From: a virus
IMG/VR virus record: IMGVR_UViG_3300042731_000190
Coordinates: 1 to 20,655 of that record
Direction: 5' to 3' (one strand)
DNA: 20,655 bases
Shown here: positions 13,756 through 20,655 of the stretch, piece by piece
How the letters are laid out: every line of letters starts with the position of its first letter
Position numbering within the stretch: position 1 is the stretch's first letter
Made by a program: the position numbers and the translations under genes
The notes under the pieces: generated by a model
Told to the model about the DNA's origin: nothing
Databases searched by the model: none
What the model saw: the letters and a program-made list of their open reading frames with translations, nothing else

Positions 13756-16700
13756 TAGGTAGAGCCGCCTTCTTCGTTACTTTTCATTATTTTAAATTTA
13801 AAAGTTCGTTCTGCTCTTTGACGTTGTGAATCAGTAAGGTCGTCAACAGTCACGCCTAGTCTCGTTGCTGCTTTTTGCAATTCTTCGTTCAATCGTTTAT
13901 TGAACACATCTTCAGTTAAACCTAAATACTGGTCATCTGGGTCAAGTTTTGGAGAACGAGGATTTTGTCCCTTTGTATTAATGTAATTAACTGCATAGTT
14001 TATTCCCATATCGATATGGTACACGCTGTCTGCAGCCATGCTAAGTGCAACAGCCGTGTTGTAAGCAGCCCTTTCTCTACCGTCAGTAGATGTTTGATAC
14101 TTTGCACGTGTGTACATATCTTTAATTAAGTCTCGTGCTGCTTCAATCGTGTCAACCTGTGTCTCTGCACTTGTTATAAATCCTTGACGTAATGCGTTAA
14201 GAATTAAAGCAACGTCTTGGTCAGAAATCGTACGACCCCCTGTGCCACCCTGCACGGCTGCAGATATCTGATAAGCTAAAGTAACAAGATAAAATTGACG
14301 AGCAGCTAAATTCCGTCTTACTTCAGGGTCCATACCACGAGAGGCTGCATCCACTTCTGCAGCCATTTCAGATACAATTTTTTCAATTTGGTCTCTGCCT
14401 GTGTTCCCTGTATTTCCCGTTGTTAAATTTTGATGTCTTCCAGTGGTAGCTAGACCAATAGACTGTTTAAAGGAATCTAATCCAGATAGTAGCTGTGTAG
14501 CGTTAGCTGTACCAGACCCACCCAAGAAATCTAAAACTACTCCCTTTAATCCACTTACAACGTAAGGTAGGTCAGCCGCCTGTAATCTAAAATTAGCAAT
14601 ACTTGAAGGGTCAAGTAATGTAGCGCGGCCTGTGTTTCTGTCTATGTTATAGTAAGTACTTAAAAAAGAATTAGCAGTACTCAAAGCAGCAAACGCACTA
14701 TCTCTCATTTCTATACCTGCAAAGAAACGTTTTTCACCGGGGCCACCCATGCCGGGTTGAAATTCTAGTAGTGCGTCTTGAAATTCTGGGGACAAATATG
14801 CGCCGGGTCCACCCTTTGCCTTTGATTTGCGGGAGGTAATCCAGAGTTGTTGAGTTTCTACAAGGTCTTCAAAAGAATCTGCTGCACCTACAATTTTATT
14901 TGCAAAGAATTTTACATCATCAGGTTGAACACCTAAATTAACTCCATTCGACCACGCGACGAAAAGGTCCATGTATGTACTATTACCATCAGGAGTTTTT
15001 AAGTTTCTTAGACTTCTGTACGCTTCAGGTATGGCTTGAATGTCACTGTACCTAATTATACCGTTAGGGTCGGCTACAGGGGTTACTCCGTCAACAGGAC
15101 TTCTTTCTACATCAAACATAAGCATCATAGCTGGACCTGCGTGTCGTATGTCATTTAAGCCTTGTACTTGCATGTAATGAGATTGCAAATAGCTATAATT
15201 ATCTCTTTGTGCTGCTGGAACAGAAGTAGGAATCAAACGTACTTTTTGATTATGCACAGGTTGAATGTGCGTTTGATTTGGACTCAGTGCGTAATCTTCA
15301 GGCAGAACAACTACTTCGGCTGTTTCACCTAAAGCAGGGTCAGTGTTGCTAAAAATAAACTGTTCCATATTTGTAAACGCATCGTCAAAGCTAACTTTAT
15401 CGTACTGTTCAAGAGCCTCCCGCATACCTTTAATTTCAAGCATCGGTCTTGTAGTATCAAACACTTTCTCTACCAGAGGTTTAAATTCTTGAGGGGGAAT
15501 TGCAGCATCTCTATTCAAGGCATTGTTTCTACGACGCTCATCTTCTGACTTGGCTTTTTCCTGTTCGTACAAAGAGTATAGCACAGGTGCAAAAGTTCGA
15601 ACGTATTCTTCTGCATGTCCTTCACGATTGTTTATCTTTTCGATACGAGACGGAGTAAGTTTTTGTACCATCGTAGCACGTTGTTGTGGAATACTGTCCT
15701 GTTTCATACCCCCAAAGAAAACAACTTTACCGTTTTCTATAAACGGCATTTGTTCCATATGTCCGTTTACTTTACTAGCCATAGTGCTGTAATTTGATGC
15801 GTTTGGTCGGCTGCTTTTTAATATCCTACCTGTGCCTTGTTCGACAGTTACATCTATAAGTTCTGTTGCTGTTGCTTTATCCTCTGATGTAAGAGAAGGG
15901 TCATCAACAAGTTTTAATTCACCGTTAACACGAATTGCTGTAGTTTCAATCGTATCCCGGTCAATAGGACTAACAATAGAGGGAGTGCCGTTTACTACGC
16001 CAACTTTTCCCTTGCCAATGACAGTGATGTTATCAAAAACGCTTGTAAATACTGGTGTGTTAAAATCAGACTCATCATCTGCATAGACTTGAACTGTCGC
16101 TCCTGTTGCCTTGTTAACAGCGGTAGCAATCGCCCTCTCTTGTTCCTTACCGTCTATAAATTCAGATTCAGGGTCGCCTACCTTTTGAGAGCCTTTGTAC
16201 TTTTGTTTAATTTTAGTATAGTCGTGTGTGGCAACATCCAATCCATTTTGTGCTAACATATCTTCCATATCTTTAAAGCTTGAAGCACTGTACCTTTGTA
16301 CCTTACCTTCGGGATTTGTCATCAGCCATTCGTACGTAATGTCTTCATATTCCAATGCCTCTGGAATTATTCTTTCTGCTAACACTGTACGTTCTGAAAT
16401 AGTTTTACCTTTTGAATCTAGGTACGTGTTGTACCTTAATTTAACTATGCTTTGTGCGCCATGTTGTGCTTCTAGTTCAGTTAAACGGTCAGAATCAACT
16501 CTTGAATATTTTATACTATCTGATACCTTTTTGCCATTTTTAAATACCGCAGGAACAATAACGTCGTACAGAGGGTCTCCCTTACGAGCATCCTTGTCAA
16601 ACTCTTCTTGTGTAAATTTTGGCTGACCAATAATACGCATATTAGCATCTATGTTAGCTATGTAGGATTGAAGAATACCTCCTGTGCGTATGGCTTCTGT

Positions 16701-17327
16701 TACAGCTTGTGGTCGTTGGTCAATAGTAAACATTTTGTCACCTACTCTGTAACCTCTATCAACAGCCATTCCAAACGCGGCTACTTGGTCATCTACGCTA
16801 TATCTTTGCCTTGTACCGTCAGCTTTAATATGCCCTATCTGACGAGCAAAACCACCTTTGTTCCAATCAGGATTTAATTTATCTAACTCTTTTCTAGTTC
16901 CAATAATTTGATTATTATTCAGGTCAAGGCCAGAAAAAAGTTGTGTTCCCGCAGGTTCCTGATTTAGTTTGGCTTTAACTTCATGAGCAAAAATATAACT
17001 ATTTCCGTCAGCGGAAAGCCCTGCAACTTTTTCATAATTCTGAGGTGGCATGGCTCCCGGAAGAACTGTTAGTTCTTGCGTATCACCTGTTTCTGTATTT
17101 ATGTACAGACCCCTGCTTTGTTGAAGTCTTACATCTCGTACCTTAGAAAGGTCTTCAGCTTCTTGCTCTGCCTTTTTCTTTTTAATATCTGCTTGAAGTT
17201 CATAATCAATTATTTCTTTTTCTTGTGTCATCTCTGCTTTAGCAGCAGCAGCGGCAGCTTTGGCTCTGCGTTTTTTACCGTAGTTTGCAGTGAGAGCGTA
17301 CAACCCAAGTGAAAACAAATCAGCCAT
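13755..17327 (-). CDS. Large internal virion protein, 1190 aa
   Basis: This is a second giant protein with no recognised domain. It starts with a short hydrophobic segment (LFSLGLYALTANYG), then an Ala/Lys-rich, coiled-coil-like helix (KKRRAKAAAAAAKAEMTQEK onward, to about residue 65). The long middle is beta-rich and the C-terminal third helical (for example AAYNTAVALSMAADSVYH). Size and pairing with the 1578-residue neighbour suggest a podovirus internal or ejection protein. The start is well supported: AGGAGCAGGA precedes the ATG at 17327, which forms a TAATG overlap with the upstream gene. The role is inferred from context only. Confidence 0.6.
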   Translation of the reverse strand: MADLFSLGLYALTANYGKKRRAKAAAAAAKAEMTQEKEIIDYELQADIKKKKAEQEAEDLSKVRDVRLQQSRGLYINTETGDTQELTVLPGAMPPQNYEKVAGLSADGNSYIFAHEVKAKLNQEPAGTQLFSGLDLNNNQIIGTRKELDKLNPDWNKGGFARQIGHIKADGTRQRYSVDDQVAAFGMAVDRGYRVGDKMFTIDQRPQAVTEAIRTGGILQSYIANIDANMRIIGQPKFTQEEFDKDARKGDPLYDVIVPAVFKNGKKVSDSIKYSRVDSDRLTELEAQHGAQSIVKLRYNTYLDSKGKTISERTVLAERIIPEALEYEDITYEWLMTNPEGKVQRYSASSFKDMEDMLAQNGLDVATHDYTKIKQKYKGSQKVGDPESEFIDGKEQERAIATAVNKATGATVQVYADDESDFNTPVFTSVFDNITVIGKGKVGVVNGTPSIVSPIDRDTIETTAIRVNGELKLVDDPSLTSEDKATATELIDVTVEQGTGRILKSSRPNASNYSTMASKVNGHMEQMPFIENGKVVFFGGMKQDSIPQQRATMVQKLTPSRIEKINNREGHAEEYVRTFAPVLYSLYEQEKAKSEDERRRNNALNRDAAIPPQEFKPLVEKVFDTTRPMLEIKGMREALEQYDKVSFDDAFTNMEQFIFSNTDPALGETAEVVVLPEDYALSPNQTHIQPVHNQKVRLIPTSVPAAQRDNYSYLQSHYMQVQGLNDIRHAGPAMMLMFDVERSPVDGVTPVADPNGIIRYSDIQAIPEAYRSLRNLKTPDGNSTYMDLFVAWSNGVNLGVQPDDVKFFANKIVGAADSFEDLVETQQLWITSRKSKAKGGPGAYLSPEFQDALLEFQPGMGGPGEKRFFAGIEMRDSAFAALSTANSFLSTYYNIDRNTGRATLLDPSSIANFRLQAADLPYVVSGLKGVVLDFLGGSGTANATQLLSGLDSFKQSIGLATTGRHQNLTTGNTGNTGRDQIEKIVSEMAAEVDAASRGMDPEVRRNLAARQFYLVTLAYQISAAVQGGTGGRTISDQDVALILNALRQGFITSAETQVDTIEAARDLIKDMYTRAKYQTSTDGRERAAYNTAVALSMAADSVYHIDMGINYAVNYINTKGQNPRSPKLDPDDQYLGLTEDVFNKRLNEELQKAATRLGVTVDDLTDSQRQRAERTFKFKIMKSNEEGGST

Positions 17328-17863
17328 TATTCCTGCTCCTGTTGTTCAGTAGCGATAAATCCCTGTGGAGAAACATCAATTCTAAAGTTGTTTTCTTCTT
17401 CGTAATTCATGCGTAATTTTCTGTTTCTCTCTTCTTCCATAGCAGAATACAACTCAGGATTACGTTGTTGCATAATGTTAAAGAACGCACCTTCTTTTAC
17501 ATTACCCTCTGGGTCTTCCTCTTCTTGTACGAACATCACAGGTTCGAACCCTTCTTGTACAGCCATGTCGTACAAAAACACACCAACTGCTGGCTTGATT
17601 AGTTCAGCCACATCTGGAGTAAACGCACCCGCCATAAATCCTTTAAAAGCAACTTGGTCTACCAACTCTTCAACAGTGATGCCAGCCAACATTAACTTTA
17701 ACATATCCCCCCGTGCAGGACCGTTTCCTATGCTTTCTGTAATGTGGTCAATCGCATCATCAGGATTAGGAAAACGAGCAGGTTGCTCCCATGCCCACTT
17801 ACCCGGTGGTCCAGTAAGAGAATTGCCCGGTGGGGCAGCAAGTGCAGTAATTTTATCTTGCAT
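17327..17863 (-). CDS. Conserved phage structural-type protein, 178 aa
   Basis: The N-terminus PPGNSLTGPPGKWAWEQPAR followed by FPNPDDAIDHI resembles a conserved pattern (PGxSLT-P-WE-P-P-F-P/D-P) of small proteins in the structural regions of marine phages. This is from memory and was not searched. The middle is helical with hydrophobic patches (GFMAGAFTPDVAELIKPAVG). The C-terminus is acidic and Gln-rich (ATEQQEQE). It has no catalytic motif. AGGA lies about six bases upstream of the ATG at 17863, and the gene ends in a TAATG overlap with the next. It is probably a minor virion or assembly protein. Confidence 0.7.
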   Translation of the reverse strand: MQDKITALAAPPGNSLTGPPGKWAWEQPARFPNPDDAIDHITESIGNGPARGDMLKLMLAGITVEELVDQVAFKGFMAGAFTPDVAELIKPAVGVFLYDMAVQEGFEPVMFVQEEEDPEGNVKEGAFFNIMQQRNPELYSAMEEERNRKLRMNYEEENNFRIDVSPQGFIATEQQEQE

Positions 17864-17866
17864 AAT

Positions 17867-18415
17867 TTATCCTGTTAGTTTGGCACGTGCGCGTCTTCTT
17901 GCAGAGGTTGTGCTGGCAAGTGATGCCTTAGTGGTGACTGTTGGGTTAGCTGTTTGAATGGATGGTAAACCCATAATTCTAGCACGTTTAGCTAGATAGT
18001 TTTGTACGCGAGGATTGGCTAGTGCGCTGTTTACTTTGCCGTTGTTACCTAAAGGAATCATCCTCGCTCTACTCGCTTGAAAATTAGTGTTCGTATTTAC
18101 ACCAGACGCAGATATTCGAGGAACGGTAGGCAAGTCTTCAAATTGTAAACTCCTTCTTTTCCCCTCTGCTAGTTCCGTGCCAAAATCAATAAAGTCTTTT
18201 CCTTTTTCTAGATAAGGAGACAGAAACGAACCGACCTTAGTACTACCAAACGCTGGAATACCTAGCTTGTTAAACCCACTTCCTATGATACTTTCATCAC
18301 TGTACCTACCATCAACGGTTTCTCCAAACAAGTATTCTTTCCCAACCATACTACCTAATATGGTTGCACCTAACTTTAGTGTATTTCCACCTACTGCTTT
18401 TGATAACCAACTCAT
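17867..18415 (-). CDS. Hypothetical virion-module protein, 182 aa
   Basis: No family is recognised. The N-terminus (KLGATILGSMVGKEYLFGE) is weakly hydrophobic and glycine-rich and might touch a membrane, but it is too short and polar for a confident transmembrane call. The C-terminal half is basic and low in acidic residues (RARMIPLGNNGKV, YLAKRARIMG), ending in SARRRARAKLTG, which suggests nucleic-acid contact. It sits three bases before the next gene and five bases after the previous one, with GAAG ahead of the ATG. A minor capsid or ejected protein is plausible from position alone. Confidence 0.7.
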   Translation of the reverse strand: MSWLSKAVGGNTLKLGATILGSMVGKEYLFGETVDGRYSDESIIGSGFNKLGIPAFGSTKVGSFLSPYLEKGKDFIDFGTELAEGKRRSLQFEDLPTVPRISASGVNTNTNFQASRARMIPLGNNGKVNSALANPRVQNYLAKRARIMGLPSIQTANPTVTTKASLASTTSARRRARAKLTG

Positions 18416-18420
18416 ATCTT

Positions 18421-19908
18421 CTATCCAAATATGTTATCGATTGCCTTGATAATCAAGAAATCGTCAAATTTATCATCGTACAATGAAGCGTTTTGACTGA
18501 AGGATGCTGCTTGCATTGCTGCGTTGTGTGCGCGGTCTTTGTCGTTCTCAGATATTTGCATAGCCCACGCAGCCTTGTCTCGATACAACTGCCATAAATT
18601 GTTTAGTGCGTTTTGTTGGATGCCAAGTAAATTAAGAGCGTTCTGTCTGTTTGCTTCGTTTTGATTTGCTGTGTTCTGTGTATTTACATTGCGTCTCCAG
18701 ATAGCGTTGCTCTGGTCAATTTCAAGACGCATATTCGCGTTGAATTGTTCAAATTGTGCTTCCATTTGTGCGTTGAATTGCTCAAGTGCAGCAGATTGAG
18801 ACGTATTAAATTGCTGCACAGCAATCGAACGCTGTATGTTTGCTGTTTCTATATTTGCGCCTAGTTCAGTAAAGAACTCTTGTATATCGTTTTCAGATTT
18901 TGCATTAAATTGTTTTGCAGCGTTTTGAGCAGCAGCATCCGATACGAGTGCGCTTACCTTCGACTGATATGTAATCGTATTTGATTGTTGTTCGTTTGTA
19001 AGATTTTGTAAGTCAATAGACAGAAAAGCTTTAGCGTTGTTTACAGCGGCTTGTTGACGATTGTTTAAGTTTGCCATGTCCATTGCAGCAAACGTTGCAG
19101 CGTTCTGTAATGCAGCTTGCTGTTCGTTGTTTAGGTTTTGTAGCTGTATAGTGGCGTATTTATCTGCATCCGCTTGTGCAATCGGTATGCCAGACTCCAT
19201 GACGGCCTGTGTAATTGCTGCTGCAGCCATGCTAGACGCACCCAACCCGCGCTGTTGCATGATTGCATTGACACGACGAACAGCAGGAGAAGCCCACGGT
19301 GGAAGAGGCCCACCTGAGTTTATAGAGTTCATCAACTGACCAAGTTGATATTGAGTTGTGGCTCTTTGGTCTAACTCTTGTGTTGCTGCTTGCGCTATAC
19401 TCTGTTGTCCAACCTGCCCCTGTGCTGCTTGCATCTGTGCATCTTGAGAAAGTTGACCTTGGGCTGCTTGGGCTTGTCCGATTTGAGGAGCAGCTTGTGA
19501 TGCTTGATATGTGGCAGTTTGAAACGCTGCTGGGTTTTGCTGTGTGGGAGCAGTAACAGGAATAGCTGGTGCTACCTGTGGCGCAGGGCCAACAGTATTT
19601 TGGGACAGAAGTTCATCAGCTTGTACCTTCTGTTCTTTAGGAGTTATTTCTGCGCCGGTAGGTAAGGTTGATTCAGCTAGGTCCGCTTGTTGTGCCTCTT
19701 GTGCAATCGTGGCTTCTTCTAGTTCATCACCAGTTTTACCTTTGGTCGTTTTGGTATTTACAGGCTTTGTTGCCATGTTAGTATTTCCCTGATTGCCTTG
19801 ATTTAGTTTTGCTGTTCCTGCTGGCAGCCCTTTTGCACCAAAACCGGGCAATCCAGCTTGAATGCCACCGCTACCACCACCGGGGGATATTGTTATATTC
19901 GACGACAC
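18421..19908 (-). CDS. Q/N/A-rich coiled-coil virion protein, 495 aa
   Basis: This protein has three parts. Residues 1-60 are Gly/Thr/Lys-rich and disordered-looking. Residues ~60-195 are Gln/Ala/Pro-rich, with short repeats such as QAAQGQ. A conserved-looking block PPWASPAVRRVNAIMQQRG and the following SSMAAAAITQAV (203-236) leads into a long helical region. From residue 258 to ~440 this follows an 11-residue periodicity. The GTG start at 19908 is supported by AAGGAAG five bases upstream, which lies in the end of the holin gene. No enzyme motif is seen. Proteins with the PPWASPAVRR-type block occur in structural clusters of marine phages (recalled, not searched), so an internal virion or tail-tube role is likely but unproven. 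Confidence 0.72.
   Translation of the reverse strand: MSSNITISPGGGSGGIQAGLPGFGAKGLPAGTAKLNQGNQGNTNMATKPVNTKTTKGKTGDELEEATIAQEAQQADLAESTLPTGAEITPKEQKVQADELLSQNTVGPAPQVAPAIPVTAPTQQNPAAFQTATYQASQAAPQIGQAQAAQGQLSQDAQMQAAQGQVGQQSIAQAATQELDQRATTQYQLGQLMNSINSGGPLPPWASPAVRRVNAIMQQRGLGASSMAAAAITQAVMESGIPIAQADADKYATIQLQNLNNEQQAALQNAATFAAMDMANLNNRQQAAVNNAKAFLSIDLQNLTNEQQSNTITYQSKVSALVSDAAAQNAAKQFNAKSENDIQEFFTELGANIETANIQRSIAVQQFNTSQSAALEQFNAQMEAQFEQFNANMRLEIDQSNAIWRRNVNTQNTANQNEANRQNALNLLGIQQNALNNLWQLYRDKAAWAMQISENDKDRAHNAAMQAASFSQNASLYDDKFDDFLIIKAIDNIFG
18616..19137 (-). repeat. Hendecad (11-residue) repeat array in the 495-aa protein
   Basis: Within residues 258-431, NLNN/NLTN motifs recur at 258, 280 and 302 (22 apart). 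Then a QFN-type motif occurs at 333, 366, 377, 388, 399 (QSN), 410 (TQN) and 421 (RQN), all multiples of 11 apart, with Asn fixed at the third position. Strict 11-residue periodicity is the mark of a right-handed coiled coil. The DNA copies have diverged, so the repeat is visible mainly at protein level. Confidence 0.8.
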
Positions 19909-19910
19909 AC

Positions 19911-20057
19911 TTACTTCCTTGTCGCATTAATTATCTTGATAACCAGATATGTTATGGTAAGAATCCCCACTGCAAGTGCTATCCACTGATTTAACACGGG
20001 CAACCAAAACGGTGCAGAGATACCACCGATACCTATCGCTATATCATCGGGCTTCAT
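19911..20057 (-). CDS. Small phage holin, 48 aa
   Basis: This gene encodes a short N-terminus MKPDDIAIGIGGISAPFW with two Asp residues. One hydrophobic segment (about residues 25-43, including WIALAVGILTITYLVIKII) and a basic end, NATRK, follow. This is the build of small phage holins, which make holes in the inner membrane at lysis. The preceding Q-rich gene start and the 64-residue gene frame it tightly. Its ATG overlaps the upstream stop (TGATG), and its last codons contain the ribosome site of the next gene. No endolysin is in the window, so it must lie elsewhere. A membrane-anchored virion protein is an alternative. Confidence 0.72.
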   Translation of the reverse strand: MKPDDIAIGIGGISAPFWLPVLNQWIALAVGILTITYLVIKIINATRK

Positions 20058-20251
20058 CAGTCTGCATCCTGAATGGTGTTACCTTCAGCTACCCACTTAA
20101 GGATGGCTTCATATTCGATATTGCCGGGGCAGATAGGCACACCAACAGTTTTCCCATCAATCACTGCAATAATAGCAGAGTTAGGTTCACTAGGTGTAGG
20201 CTCATCTACAGGAATAATTTTTGCTCTATACTGTGCCGATGTGATATTCAT
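20057..20251 (-). CDS. Hypothetical protein, 64 aa
   Basis: The protein is short and soluble. Its second half, VPICPGNIEYEAILKWVAEG followed by NTIQDAD, resembles a widespread phage motif (PxxxNxxYxxxLxWxAEGNT) found in small proteins next to tail-fibre genes. Its function is unknown. CGGAG precedes the ATG at 20251 by about six bases. The upstream gene's TAA directly abuts the ATG, and its own stop overlaps the holin start. A tail-fibre accessory or chaperone role is possible from position only. Confidence 0.72.
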   Translation of the reverse strand: MNITSAQYRAKIIPVDEPTPSEPNSAIIAVIDGKTVGVPICPGNIEYEAILKWVAEGNTIQDAD

Positions 20252-20655
20252 TTACAACTCCGCAGAAAAATCTATATAACCAGCGGGATTAAATGCAAAG
20301 GCCATTGGTTCTGCACTGCCATTCAACCCACTATTATCAGCAAACCTTACATCAAGCGTAGTAATGTTACTTTCACTACTACTATAATGAACTGCGGGAC
20401 TGCTTGCGGTAGTGATATTTCCCGCATTGTTATACCAGATTGCTCCATTTGACATTGACATTGATGGTGTTAAACGCATCGCAGTAGGGAAAGTTATAGG
20501 CGCAACAGGTATTTGTCCTAGAACACGCCCCATTGCAAAATACGCATATTGACCACTAGCAATCCTATAATAGTATCGTTGACATCTAGCCAACTCATCC
20601 CCAAATGACCGATGCTCAAATGGTGTGGCCTGTTCGCCTACTTCAAGCTGTACGC
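20252..20655 (-). CDS. Tail-fibre-like structural protein, C-terminal part (5' partial)
   Basis: The frame is open to the window edge, giving 133 residues of the C-terminus. It starts VQLEVGEQATPFEHRSFGDE and continues LARCQRYYYRI. This is a block repeatedly found near the end of phage tail-fibre and receptor-binding-type proteins. The rest is beta-strand and Ser/Thr/Asn-rich (SNGAIWYNNAGNITTA, AVHYSSSESNITT), as expected of a trimeric fibre end or lectin-like jelly roll. It would sit on the virion surface and contact the host. An internal TTG at 20593 is not the start. The upstream region needed to name the exact type is outside the window. Confidence 0.72.
   Translation of the reverse strand, partial: VQLEVGEQATPFEHRSFGDELARCQRYYYRIASGQYAYFAMGRVLGQIPVAPITFPTAMRLTPSMSMSNGAIWYNNAGNITTASSPAVHYSSSESNITTLDVRFADNSGLNGSAEPMAFAFNPAGYIDFSAEL

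Noticed and set aside
18421-19908. Antisense open frames opposite the Q-rich and giant virion genes
   Set aside because: They are shadows of biased codon use in Ala/Gln/Ser-rich proteins and show no ribosome sites or recognisable domains.
20252-20655. Diversity-generating retroelement variable region at the tail-fibre C-terminus
   Set aside because: No reverse transcriptase or template repeat was found in the window, and the C-terminal block looks like a conserved fibre motif.

Overview
This window looks like part of a tailed-phage genome, most likely a marine podovirus of an alphaproteobacterium. The reasons are a gene-dense layout with almost no intergenic DNA, start/stop overlaps at most junctions, a T7-like replication set (helicase, family A polymerase, endonuclease I), a B12-dependent ribonucleotide reductase and very large internal-virion-type proteins. 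The combination of class II reductase, endonuclease I and no visible RNA polymerase resembles cobavirus-like (Zobellviridae) roseophages. That placement is inference from gene content, not from a database search. No integrase, tRNA, CRISPR, insertion sequence or bacterial housekeeping gene was seen.

The window has two convergent modules. The plus-strand module (1-8737) handles DNA replication, nucleotide supply and nuclease functions. In order it carries: the C-terminal part of a DnaB/T7 gp4-type helicase; a 3'-5' exonuclease and a separate polymerase gene that together equal one T7-type DNA polymerase; a probable ssDNA-binding protein; a RecB/Cas4-like nuclease with four cluster-type cysteines; a small unknown; T7-type endonuclease I; another small unknown; a DUF3310 protein; a 52-residue zinc-ribbon protein (5971-6129); a class II ribonucleotide reductase; a second PD-(D/E)XK nuclease-like protein; and a 72-residue unknown. 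A sigma70-like promoter sits at the end of the polymerase gene. A strong stem-loop lies just after the ssDNA-binding gene. A plausible intrinsic terminator for this module lies inside the opposing gene at 8877-8905.

The minus-strand module (20655 down to 8734) encodes virion and lysis functions. Read in its own direction: the C-terminus of a tail-fibre-like protein; a 64-residue unknown; a 48-residue holin (19911-20057); a 495-residue Q/N/A-rich protein with an 11-residue repeat array; two small structural-type proteins; two giant proteins of 1190 and 1578 residues, probably ejected internal virion proteins; and a 90-residue protein ending in an EF-hand-like loop. The two modules meet tail to tail with interlocked stop codons and a 4-base overlap.

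The likely logic is as follows. Helicase, split polymerase and ssDNA-binding protein copy the genome. Endonuclease I and the nucleases resolve or degrade DNA. The reductase makes dNTPs using host cobalamin. The minus-strand genes build the tail and ejection apparatus and open the membrane. No stretch over 300 bases lacks a gene. The longest gaps are about 40 bases (2832-2870) and about 12 bases (9007-9018).
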